Positions 1 through 6,068 of a stretch of 6,428 nucleotides of DNA are shown here, in pieces. The notes below the pieces were generated by a model. The model worked only from the letters and a program-made list of their open reading frames with translations, was not told where the DNA came from and made no database searches. The DNA comes from Spirochaetia bacterium (GTDB lineage: Bacteria > Spirochaetota > Spirochaetia > Sphaerochaetales > Sphaerochaetaceae). The stretch spans positions 1 to 6,428 of the forward strand of contig SABI01000145.1 of NCBI GenBank assembly GCA_009929055.1, written 5' to 3'. A program made the translations under genes and the position numbers. Within the stretch, counting starts at the first letter, position 1, and every line of letters begins with the position of its first letter.

Positions 1-650
1 GTTCTAAACCCTTTTTCATAATCATCTTTATATTTATCTTTTTTAGGAATTTCTCCATATTTTGATTGTTGGAATAAGAACTGTTGCTGGTCAGCCACAG
101 TTTCAATCGTTAAGAAAGAGAAAAATAAAAGTATTGCAATAAAAGAGGGTATAGATAAAATTGGCTGCACCTCTTGGCTCATTAAGAATAGGGGCAGAGT
201 GAATCCTACAAAGAGCATTTGTTGGTAGAACGATATAAAGATAATGTTGAACATCATCCATAGAAGGGGATGTTTAATGTATTTATGAAGGATTTTCCAT
301 CGATAATCTTCTCCCCCCACATACCCATCTCTCCGAGCAAAATTGAAAGTGAGTCTCGCTCCCCAAAGAGTAACTAATAGGGCCGCAATTGTAACAAAAG
401 TGTTGTAATTACCTGCATAAGCATACATCCACGCATATGCTATGGGAGAGGTGCTCCAAAGTCGGTCAGTCCACGAATAATCGTTACTAAGGAGGCTAAA
501 GATAAAGCTGATTATCGCTGTAAAAACTGTCATTGCTAATACAGTTGCTAATGAGCCATACTTTTCATACGGTACGAGTTCTATTGCTAATAACATTGAA
601 GCAATAATTATTATAAAAAATAGAATAATTGTTTTTCCTGTGACTTTCAT
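1..650 (-). CDS. DUF1295 family (steroid 5-alpha-reductase-like) integral membrane protein, C-terminus cut by window edge
   Basis: Read on the minus strand from the ATG at 650-648, the frame is open for 216 codons to the window edge, so the 3' end is missing. The product is strongly hydrophobic, with likely membrane segments near residues 7-24, 34-54, 84-98, 129-157 and 167-184. The family signature is clear: DRLWS at 62-66, PIAYAWMYA at 69-77, LWGARLTFNFARR at 95-107, GGEDYRW at 112-118 and an ETVADQQQF segment at 183-191. These match DUF1295 proteins, which are related to steroid 5-alpha-reductases and isoprenylcysteine methyltransferases and usually run to about 260-270 residues, so perhaps 50 are missing. 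The exact reaction is unknown; reduction or modification of a lipid is a family-level inference. No good Shine-Dalgarno precedes the ATG, and the gene is divergent from the ankyrin gene. Confidence 0.85.
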   Translation of the reverse strand, partial: MKVTGKTIILFFIIIIASMLLAIELVPYEKYGSLATVLAMTVFTAIISFIFSLLSNDYSWTDRLWSTSPIAYAWMYAYAGNYNTFVTIAALLVTLWGARLTFNFARRDGYVGGEDYRWKILHKYIKHPLLWMMFNIIFISFYQQMLFVGFTLPLFLMSQEVQPILSIPSFIAILLFFSFLTIETVADQQQFLFQQSKYGEIPKKDKYKDDYEKGFR

Positions 651-661
651 GAAAACAGTAT

Positions 662-690
662 ATAATTGACACTAATTGGTTTCAAGTCAA
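662..690 (-). promoter_or_regulatory. Candidate promoter for the DUF1295 gene
   Basis: On the minus strand TTGACT (690-685) is followed after 17 bases by AATTAT (667-662), which runs into a TATATA stretch. Transcription would start near 655, only a few bases before the ATG at 650, so the mRNA would be nearly leaderless. That fits the lack of a Shine-Dalgarno. The region is very AT-rich, so chance matches are likely. Confidence 0.3.
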
Positions 691-763
691 AAAAAATACT
701 TTTAAAAATAATTTGTCGAATTCTGAATTATTATTCCATTAGTGAAGATATGTTATATCTTAA

Positions 764-793
764 TTGACAAATAAAATTAAGAGAGTTTATTCT
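764..793 (+). promoter_or_regulatory. Candidate promoter for the ankyrin-repeat gene
   Basis: A perfect TTGACA -35 box (764-769) is followed after 18 bases by TATTCT (788-793), a 4-of-6 match to the -10 consensus. The predicted start of transcription lies close to the Shine-Dalgarno at 800-805, leaving a very short leader. A second -10-like element, TGTTATATC at 751-759, could drive a longer transcript, so the true promoter is not settled. Confidence 0.35.
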
Positions 794-799
794 ACTACT

Positions 800-805
800 A
801 GGTGG
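800..805 (+). promoter_or_regulatory. Ribosome binding site that decides the ankyrin gene start
   Basis: AGGTGG lies 8 bases before the ATG at 814. It overlaps the in-frame GTG at 802, which therefore cannot be the initiator served by this site. Starting at 814 also gives a cleaner signal peptide. Confidence 0.6.
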
Positions 806-813
806 TAGAAAAA

Positions 814-1875
814 ATGACAAAACGGATTTTTTTACCTCTTCTTATCTTTATCACTTTGCCTCTTCTTCTTAGTTCAAGCAATGATATGAAGAGTCTCTTT
901 ACAGAGCATTCCTATGAAGAAATACTTGAGTTTACAAGTACTGTAAATGTGTATGATGTTGATGATAATGGGGCAAATTACTTGATGCATGCCTGTGCCC
1001 ATAACAATGATGTGAGAGTGATTAAACTATTATTAGACTTACATCTGTCTGTAGATAGTGAAGACAATAATGGGAATACTCCCCTTATCTATGCTGCTCA
1101 GAATTCAAGTAACCCTGAAATTATTAGATGTTTAGTTAAGTATGGAGCTGATATAGAACACCTTAATATAAATAGAAATACTCCTTTGTTATTTGCTGTG
1201 TGGCAGAATCCATGCCCGGGCATTACAATAGTGTTATTAGATCTTGGCGCTGACACCTCCTATAAAACTCCAGATGAAAGCACCCTATTGATGGTCTGTG
1301 CTTCGAATAATTCTAGTGTTGAAATAGTTAATCTTCTTTTAGATAGAGGCTTTTGTGTTGATGATGTAGCCCTTGATGATTGGAATTCTCTCCACTATGC
1401 AGCGTGCTATAATCGTTCAGTTGAAATGATAGAAACATTAATCGCTCACACCAATGAAGTAGATAGCCCAACTTCAAATGGGATAACACCTTTGATGATG
1501 GCTTGTTTTAATAATACAGAAATAGATATCCCATTACTATTATTGACTCATGGGGCTTCTGTATATGCCCAAGATAATGGTAAAAAAACGCCATTACATT
1601 ATGTTGTAACTGGTTCTTGTTCTCCATTGATAGCACAGCTTCTTTATGATGCAGGGGCAGATGTTAACCATGTCGATGAGGGAGGAGTCTCAGCTTTAAT
1701 GCTTGCTTGCTATCAGAGTGAATCTGCAGAAATAATAGAAACTCTTCTAGATCTTGGCAGTGATCCTCTTCTTGTATCAAATGATGGGTATATAGCCTAT
1801 GATTATCTTCTTCATAATAGATATTTGTATGTCTCTGATATTGCTAAGGTTCTTAGGAAAGCTTCAGGGAGATGA
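814..1875 (+). CDS. Exported or membrane-anchored ankyrin-repeat protein with 34-residue repeats
   Basis: The product is 353 residues from the ATG at 814; an in-frame GTG at 802 would add four residues but lacks its own ribosome binding site. The N-terminus (MTKRIF, then a Leu/Ile/Pro-rich core to about residue 20, then SSSN) is a Sec-type signal peptide or membrane anchor. No cysteine follows, so it is not a typical lipoprotein. After a degenerate cap helix at about 27-49 come eight ankyrin repeats of exactly 34 residues (50-83, then every 34 to 321) and a C-terminal capping repeat (322-353). Hallmarks include NTPL, TPLHY, LLLDLGAD and YGADIE. The canonical repeat is 33 residues; the extra one sits in the loop between the two helices. 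Ankyrin arrays bind protein partners and the target here is unknown. No catalytic domain is visible. It stands alone, 64 bases before the SnoaL-like gene. Confidence 0.88.
   Translation: MTKRIFLPLLIFITLPLLLSSSNDMKSLFTEHSYEEILEFTSTVNVYDVDDNGANYLMHACAHNNDVRVIKLLLDLHLSVDSEDNNGNTPLIYAAQNSSNPEIIRCLVKYGADIEHLNINRNTPLLFAVWQNPCPGITIVLLDLGADTSYKTPDESTLLMVCASNNSSVEIVNLLLDRGFCVDDVALDDWNSLHYAACYNRSVEMIETLIAHTNEVDSPTSNGITPLMMACFNNTEIDIPLLLLTHGASVYAQDNGKKTPLHYVVTGSCSPLIAQLLYDAGADVNHVDEGGVSALMLACYQSESAEIIETLLDLGSDPLLVSNDGYIAYDYLLHNRYLYVSDIAKVLRKASGR
961..1872 (+). repeat. Nine ankyrin repeat units with a 102-base period
   Basis: Units begin at 961, 1063, 1165, 1267, 1369, 1471, 1573, 1675 and 1777; the last has 32 residues and is divergent. 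The periodicity is at protein level: aligned units share the (T/S)PL, AC/AA, EI(I/V) and LL-LG positions, but the DNA copies are strongly diverged. This suggests an old array held by selection rather than recent tandem duplication. Confidence 0.85.
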
Positions 1876-1928
1876 TTTTTTCTCTTGTTCGACTACCCTC
1901 AATATGCTAATCTAACTTCAGTCAAAAA

Positions 1929-1935
1929 AGGAAGG
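1929..1935 (+). promoter_or_regulatory. Ribosome binding site of the SnoaL-like gene
   Basis: The purine-rich AGGAAGG stretch ends 4 bases before the ATG at 1940; its AGGA core is 7 bases away. It supports this start codon. No convincing promoter or terminator is seen in the 64-base gap after the ankyrin gene, so read-through from upstream is possible. Confidence 0.6.
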
Positions 1936-1939
1936 CTCT

Positions 1940-2395
1940 ATGGACAATACAAAAATTGATATTCTTCCATTAACAGTAGAAACAATCAAAGATTTATGGT
2001 CAAAAACATATAACACGAAAGGGAAACCCGATTGGTCTCATCTATACCCTTATTATGATGAAGGGCTCATCTTTCACGATTCAATTCAACGAATTGAAGG
2101 AAAAGATGAATTTGTGAGGATGTGTGATCGCTTAGCAAAAAGATGTAAAGAATTAAGAATGGATCTTAGCGTCGTCACTCGAGATGAAGAGGGTGCCTTC
2201 TTAGAATGGAAGATGACGATGATGTTTAGAGTTTTTCCTAGTACTCCCATGTATGGAGCCTCTAGACTCACTATTAATAAAGAAGGACTTATTGTTTCAC
2301 AAAGAGATTATTATGACCTTTGGGGTGATATTAACAATAATGTACCTGGATACCGTAAGCTCTATCGCTGGTTTATGCATAAGTTTTTTGGATAG
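1940..2395 (+). CDS. SnoaL-like / NTF2-fold (nuclear transport factor 2 family) protein
   Basis: This 151-residue protein has the size and layout of a single cone-shaped NTF2-like domain: N-terminal helices (residues 10-45), then a curved sheet. The most telling segment is near the C-terminus: strand 106-120 leads into RDYYDLW (122-128), followed by PGYRKLYRWFMHKFF (136-150). This matches the 'HRDYWD...LP..G...R' ending of a bacterial SnoaL-like family that is often encoded next to a short-chain dehydrogenase, as here. Aromatic and acidic residues such as Y38, Y39, D40, D47 and W90 could line the pocket. NTF2-fold proteins include isomerases, hydrolases and pure binding proteins, so the reaction cannot be assigned. 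There is no signal peptide, so it should be cytosolic. The stop is only 5 bases before the SDR gene, so the two form an operon. Confidence 0.75.
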   Translation: MDNTKIDILPLTVETIKDLWSKTYNTKGKPDWSHLYPYYDEGLIFHDSIQRIEGKDEFVRMCDRLAKRCKELRMDLSVVTRDEEGAFLEWKMTMMFRVFPSTPMYGASRLTINKEGLIVSQRDYYDLWGDINNNVPGYRKLYRWFMHKFFG

Positions 2396-2400
2396 AAGAG

Positions 2401-3315
2401 ATGAGTATTACATTACCTGATGAATTAAAGTTTATTCAAAATGGCCTTTCCCCTCAAAAAGAGAGTAAGACCTCTTTACATAATAAAGTGTGTGTTATTA
2501 CTGGCACTACGAGTGGTATTGGATATGTTACTTCCCATCGCCTCGCCCTCTATGGCGCCCACTTAGTGATGATTGTTCGAAATAGAGAAAAAGGGGAAAA
2601 GGTGAGAAATGAGATAATTGAGAAGTACCACACTAAATGTGACCTCTTGATTGCTGATTTCTCTAGATTTGAAGATGTTCACTCGGTTGCTAAAGAGATT
2701 AATAGTACCTACAAAAAGATTGATATTCTTATCTTGAACGCGGGGACTTTTTTGCAGAGAAAAACCTTCACAAATATTGGAATAGAGGCCTCTTTTCATA
2801 TTAATCATCTCTCCCCATTTCTACTAATATCTCTTTTAAGAGAAAAACTTATTGCCTCCTCTCCTTCAAGAGTCCTTACTATTAATTCAGAGGGACATAG
2901 ATTTTCTACTCTTCATATTGATGATTTAGGGTGGAAGAAACACCTCTATACTGGTCTTAAGGGGTATGGAGCAGCTAAGACTGCTCAGCTATTAACAATG
3001 CAAAAGTTTGCTATTGGGTTTGAAGGAACAGGGGTTACTATCAACTCAATGCATCCTGGAGAGGTAAAAAGTAATATTGGTAATGAAAATAGTCTTCTCT
3101 ACCGACTCTACTCTAAATACTTATTATCATTATTTCTAAAAAATCCAGAAATATCTGCAAAAGCTATCCATTATTTAGTAGCAGATGAAGAGGTAAGTGG
3201 TGTGAGTGGAAAGTTTTTCAATCTTACGATTGAAGAGAAGCCAGCAAAACATGCTACTGATCCAATTCTAATGGAGAAGGTGTGGAATAAGAGTATTGAA
3301 CTTACTCATTTGTAA
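2401..3315 (+). CDS. Short-chain dehydrogenase/reductase, retinol-dehydrogenase-like, likely NADP(H)-dependent
   Basis: This 304-residue classical SDR has every key element. The cofactor glycine motif TGTTSGIG is at 34-41, the adenine-contacting ADFS at 85-88 and NAG at 113-115 (the usual NNAG reads LNAG). The structural Asn is N135, and the catalytic triad is S163, Y189 and K193 (YGAAK). The proline-glycine after the sheet is at 219-220. Arg60 and Arg62 after the second strand favour NADP(H). The VLTINSEGH stretch around the catalytic Ser resembles the retinol dehydrogenase / WW-domain oxidoreductase branch, which acts on hydrophobic alcohols or carbonyls; the real substrate is unknown. An extra 25-residue N-terminal lead precedes the fold. 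It follows the SnoaL-like gene by 5 bases with only a weak ribosome site (GGA at 2390-2392), suggesting translational coupling. Confidence 0.88.
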   Translation: MSITLPDELKFIQNGLSPQKESKTSLHNKVCVITGTTSGIGYVTSHRLALYGAHLVMIVRNREKGEKVRNEIIEKYHTKCDLLIADFSRFEDVHSVAKEINSTYKKIDILILNAGTFLQRKTFTNIGIEASFHINHLSPFLLISLLREKLIASSPSRVLTINSEGHRFSTLHIDDLGWKKHLYTGLKGYGAAKTAQLLTMQKFAIGFEGTGVTINSMHPGEVKSNIGNENSLLYRLYSKYLLSLFLKNPEISAKAIHYLVADEEVSGVSGKFFNLTIEEKPAKHATDPILMEKVWNKSIELTHL

Positions 3316-3385
3316 AAAATTATCCTCTTTTATGTGTGTGAGTTGAGCTAATAAGGTTTCTTCAGAGAGAAGTTATTCCCATAAG

Positions 3386-3413
3386 AAAACTTCCTCACCT
3401 CTTATTGAGGGAG
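3386..3413 (-). terminator. Intrinsic terminator of the DUF1538-PII operon, overlapping the PII-like stop codon
   Basis: On the minus strand CTCCCTCA (3413-3406) pairs with TGAGGAAG (3397-3390) with one mismatch around an 8-base loop, followed by TTTT (3389-3386). The TAA stop of the PII-like gene (3404-3402) lies inside the loop. On the plus strand the same hairpin is followed only by TTT, so any termination of the SDR transcript here would be weak. I see nothing else in the 3316-3401 gap. Confidence 0.5.
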
Positions 3414-4097
3414 TTTGCCTCCAAGAGTGATGAATTTTTCTACATCAATACAAAAGGCGACACCAGAGCCAGGCTCTGCGAGAATAGGAATCTGTTTAAT
3501 AGTGTCTAATATGTGAGATGCTTTAGACGAGTCAACAACTATGAGAAGAAGTTCTTTTTCAGGAACTAAAGTGACTCCAAAGAATTTCACATCTTCTTCT
3601 TTGCCAGTACCACTTCCTGAGAGAATTGTTCCTCCAGTAGCCCCTTCTTTCCTTACCACATCCATTATTTCATCAGCAAAACCCTTATTAACAATACAGG
3701 TAATGAGGGTATGATTCCCTTTTATTTTACTCACTTCATTATTCATTTCTTTTTCTCCTTTTCCTTCACCACTAAGATGGCTCAACATATCTGGGACATC
3801 AATAAGCATAGCAACACCAGAAGAAAGCCTTTTATTTCTTCTAAAATGGCTTATTGCATCGAGTACAGGTAAAACTTCATGTTCTTTTAAAAGGGTAAAG
3901 ACAACATCTTTATCACTATCACCTAAACCTAGTGCATGTAAAATGGCGTTATCAGCAACACCCTTTGCGCAAAGAATAGTCCCCCCCTTTGCTCCAGATT
4001 CTTTCGTTGTAGCAACAAGTGCTAGGCCAACATTTCGCTGGACAATACTTATTAAGAGTTTCCCATGTAGATAGATGGTATCAATCTCACGAGTCAT
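3402..4097 (-). CDS. Tandem PII-like signalling protein (two PII-type domains)
   Basis: The 231-residue protein is two PII-like ferredoxin-fold domains in a row, at about 13-102 and 127-220, joined by a charged linker (108-126). Each carries the glycine-rich signature at the base of the T-loop: GAKGGTILCAKG at 35-46 and GATGGTILSGSGTG at 152-165. Each also has a late strand (VAMLIDV at 95-101, VAFCIDV at 213-219). Canonical PII is about 112 residues and trimeric. Here the uridylylation tyrosine and the usual B-loop GDGK are not seen, so this is a PII-like rather than a GlnB/GlnK protein and its ligand is unknown. The start ATG shares one base with the stop of the membrane protein gene and has a strong Shine-Dalgarno, so the two are co-translated. 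The likely role is cytosolic control of that membrane protein, as GlnK does for AmtB. Confidence 0.82.
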   Translation of the reverse strand: MTREIDTIYLHGKLLISIVQRNVGLALVATTKESGAKGGTILCAKGVADNAILHALGLGDSDKDVVFTLLKEHEVLPVLDAISHFRRNKRLSSGVAMLIDVPDMLSHLSGEGKGEKEMNNEVSKIKGNHTLITCIVNKGFADEIMDVVRKEGATGGTILSGSGTGKEEDVKFFGVTLVPEKELLLIVVDSSKASHILDTIKQIPILAEPGSGVAFCIDVEKFITLGGKLPQ

Positions 4098-5581
4098 TAT
4101 AAGGCCTCCTTAGGGGGTGTCTGTGATTTATTTTTCTTTGTCTTTTGCTTAATAAATACTCCTAGAATTTGGATAGTTATTAATGGAGTCATAGCAACTA
4201 AGGCAACAATTCCAAAACCATCAAGAAATGGATTTCCCCCCATCGTTTGTGAAACCCCTAAAGCAAATGCTAATAAAAAGGAACTCGATAGAGGGCCAGA
4301 AGCAACCCCCCCTGAATCAAAGGCAATTGCTGTATATAGTGGCGGAGAGAAGAATGAGAGGAGAAGTGCTATTGTATACCCAGGGATTAAGATATATGTA
4401 AGTGGAATAGAATAGACTATTCGCACCATAGCAAGGGCGACTGCTATTGAAACCCCTAATGAAAAGAATACTAACACTATTTTTTTTGAGATGGTTCCAC
4501 CAGAGACTTCTCTCACTTGTTCAGTTAAAACCCAGACAGCAGGTTCTGCAAGAACTATTACTGCACCAAAGACGAATCCAATAGGGATGAGGATAAAGGA
4601 GGGATTAAAAGAGCCTAGAGAAGAGCCTAGGGCGCTCCCTGTTGGCATAAGGGCTCCATTAACTCCCACTAAAAAGATAATTAACCCAATTGATGTATAA
4701 ATTATCCCTTCTATGCTCCTTATGATTTGTCTTCGCTGTAAATGCAGGAGAGTAAAGTGAAAAAGAATAAAGAGAAATGCTAATGGCGACATTGCTTGAA
4801 TAACTTCAAAAAAGGAGGATACAAATAAAGGGCCTAGTAGCAAGGCAGTCCCTTGACCTTGGTTAGCTACTTCGTTTACTCCATTTCCTGGATCACTATT
4901 AGCTAAAAATGCCATAAGTAAGACAGCTACTATTGGTCCAATAGAAGCAATTCCTACAAGGCCAAAACTGTTTTCTTCACTTTTATCACTTCGTCTTACA
5001 TTTGATACACCAATACCAAGAGCGAGGATAAAAGGAACAGTCATTGGTCCAGTTGTAGCTCCTCCTGCATCAAAAGCGATTGGGATATAAAAAGAGTCTG
5101 CAAAAAAGGCAATAATTGCAATAATTGAGTATCCAATTATTACAGTCCACCTGTAGGAGAAGTTTAAGAGAATTCTTAAGAAAGATCCTGCGACAAATAA
5201 GCCAACGCCAAGAGCAATTGCTACAACAAGGGTGAGCCTCGAGATAGAGGCATTAAATTGAATAACTTGTCCAGCAAGAATCTGTACTTGAGGCTCCGCT
5301 ATGGTAATAACAATGCCTACAATAAACCCGGCTATTACCATGAGAGTGGCATTTCTTTTGTTGACTAATGAAGAGCCTACTAGCTGGCCAAAAGGGATGA
5401 TACTAATTTCTGTACCAAGGAGAAAGAGACTAAGACCAATAATGATAAGTACTCCTCCAAGGGCAAAGGCTATCATTTGAGGCCAACTGAGTGGCGCTAT
5501 AGTGAGGTGTAAAAAGAGGACAATGAATACGATTGGAGCAACCGACAAGGATGTTTCCTTGAATTTACGCAACAGGTTCAC
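4097..5581 (-). CDS. DUF1538 family integral membrane protein with two repeats, putative transporter; 5' end disturbed by an intron
   Basis: The frame encodes up to 494 residues of mostly membrane helices and contains two DUF1538 domains (about 10-225 and 260-475). Matched motifs sit about 250 residues apart: PFGQLVGSSL 63-72 with PTGSALGSSL 313-322, IAEP 94-97 with LAEP 344-347, and IAFDAGG 168-174 with IAFDSGG 419-425, each of the latter followed by a (T/S)GP. This looks like a two-fold pseudo-symmetric transporter or channel; no substrate is established. The C-terminus is a basic cytosolic tail. The PII-like gene overlaps by one base, implying PII-type control. The only usable first codon is GTG at 5581, with no Shine-Dalgarno, because a group II intron begins at 5587. 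The native ribosome site, and possibly the first codons, are now separated from the gene. The gene may be poorly expressed or functionally broken. Confidence 0.83.
   Translation of the reverse strand: MNLLRKFKETSLSVAPIVFIVLFLHLTIAPLSWPQMIAFALGGVLIIIGLSLFLLGTEISIIPFGQLVGSSLVNKRNATLMVIAGFIVGIVITIAEPQVQILAGQVIQFNASISRLTLVVAIALGVGLFVAGSFLRILLNFSYRWTVIIGYSIIAIIAFFADSFYIPIAFDAGGATTGPMTVPFILALGIGVSNVRRSDKSEENSFGLVGIASIGPIVAVLLMAFLANSDPGNGVNEVANQGQGTALLLGPLFVSSFFEVIQAMSPLAFLFILFHFTLLHLQRRQIIRSIEGIIYTSIGLIIFLVGVNGALMPTGSALGSSLGSFNPSFILIPIGFVFGAVIVLAEPAVWVLTEQVREVSGGTISKKIVLVFFSLGVSIAVALAMVRIVYSIPLTYILIPGYTIALLLSFFSPPLYTAIAFDSGGVASGPLSSSFLLAFALGVSQTMGGNPFLDGFGIVALVAMTPLITIQILGVFIKQKTKKNKSQTPPKEAL
4105..4111 (-). 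promoter_or_regulatory. Strong Shine-Dalgarno of the PII-like gene inside the DUF1538 gene
   Basis: On the minus strand AAGGAGG lies 7 bases before the ATG at 4097-4095, within the last codons of the DUF1538 frame. Together with the TAATG stop-start overlap it points to translational coupling with independent reinitiation strength. The PII-like protein could therefore be made in excess of its membrane partner. Confidence 0.75.
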
Positions 5582-5586
5582 GCTTA
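5573..5586 (+). other. Group II intron target site (IBS2 and IBS1 in the 5' exon)
   Basis: Read in the intron's direction, CAGGTTC (5573-5579) is perfectly complementary to GAACCTG at 5730-5736, and CGCTTA (5581-5586) to TAAGCG at 5781-5786. The order IBS2-IBS1-junction is canonical. The site lies in the antisense strand of the first codons of the DUF1538 gene. Confidence 0.65.
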
Positions 5587-5729
5587 GTGCGCCAGTTCGG
5601 CGCTATATATATAATTGGGTGAAACACCCATTCTGACAAAGCCTAACCAGCAGTCAGTATCCAGCCTTGGAGTCGAAGCCGTGAGGTGAGATTTAAGCGT
5701 AGGCAGGAAAGCATAAGAGCCGTAAGGAG

Positions 5730-5736
5730 GAACCTG
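5730..5736 (+). other. EBS2 (exon-binding site 2)
   Basis: GAACCTG at intron positions 144-150 is the exact reverse complement of CAGGTTC at 5573-5579 in the 5' exon. It lies before EBS1, as in other group II introns. Confidence 0.55.
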
Positions 5737-5780
5737 AAGCAACGAAGCCTCGAAAAATTCAATGTGGAAGCTGATACTTT

Positions 5781-5786
5781 TAAGCG
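5781..5786 (+). other. EBS1 (exon-binding site 1)
   Basis: TAAGCG at intron positions 195-200 is the exact reverse complement of the last six exon bases (CGCTTA, 5581-5586). It lies in a probable loop closed by GCT (5770-5772) and AGC (5790-5792). Confidence 0.5.
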
Positions 5787-6063
5787 GGTAGCAAGCAGAA
5801 TGACATGCTCATAATGGTGAGAGCATCTAATTCCACCGGGGTCGCAGAGCATGGCGAGTATGCAAGGTATATATAGTGTACCTGGGAGGGCTCTTAATTT
5901 GTTCTAAGGAGCTAAGCATGAATCAAGACTTTGGAAGGTCAAGAGAGTGTAATGGATTAAGAGCAGTCGGATCTCTTCATAGTAGTGATGAAGCCAATGA
6001 AAGTTGGTGGAGCGAAGGGAGAGACATATCAAACGTTTCCTTTGATGAAACATTTTGGATACT

Positions 6064-6068
6064 GGAGG
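6064..6068 (+). promoter_or_regulatory. Ribosome binding site of the intron reverse transcriptase
   Basis: GGAGG lies 10 bases before the ATG at 6079 and supports that start. The spacing is slightly long. Confidence 0.5.

Noticed and set aside
802..813. Alternative GTG start for the ankyrin gene, adding residues MVEK
   Set aside because: The GTG lies inside the AGGTGG ribosome site that serves the ATG at 814, and it has no ribosome site of its own.
814..890. Lipoprotein signal on the ankyrin protein
   Set aside because: No cysteine follows the hydrophobic core (which ends in LLLSSSND), so there is no lipobox.
961..1872. 102-base periodic DNA read as a tandem repeat or CRISPR-like array
   Set aside because: The periodicity exists only at protein level as ankyrin repeats; the DNA units are not near-identical and there are no spacers.
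2086..2808. Two minus-strand open frames (2086-2271 and 2563-2808)
   Set aside because: They are antisense to the well-supported SnoaL-like and SDR genes, with no motifs of their own.
4491..4700. Plus-strand open frame of 69 codons
   Set aside because: It is antisense to the second DUF1538 domain, with a proline/threonine-rich composition typical of a shadow frame.
5694..5700. TAAGCGT as an alternative EBS1, complementary over 7 bases to the exon end (5580-5586)
   Set aside because: It lies before the EBS2 candidate at 5730-5736, reversing the order seen in group II introns. TAAGCG at 5781 fits the order and sits in a probable loop. A role cannot be fully excluded without folding.
5643..5852. 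Open frame of 69 codons on the minus strand inside the intron
   Set aside because: It overlies ribozyme structure, has no ribosome site and its protein resembles no known family.
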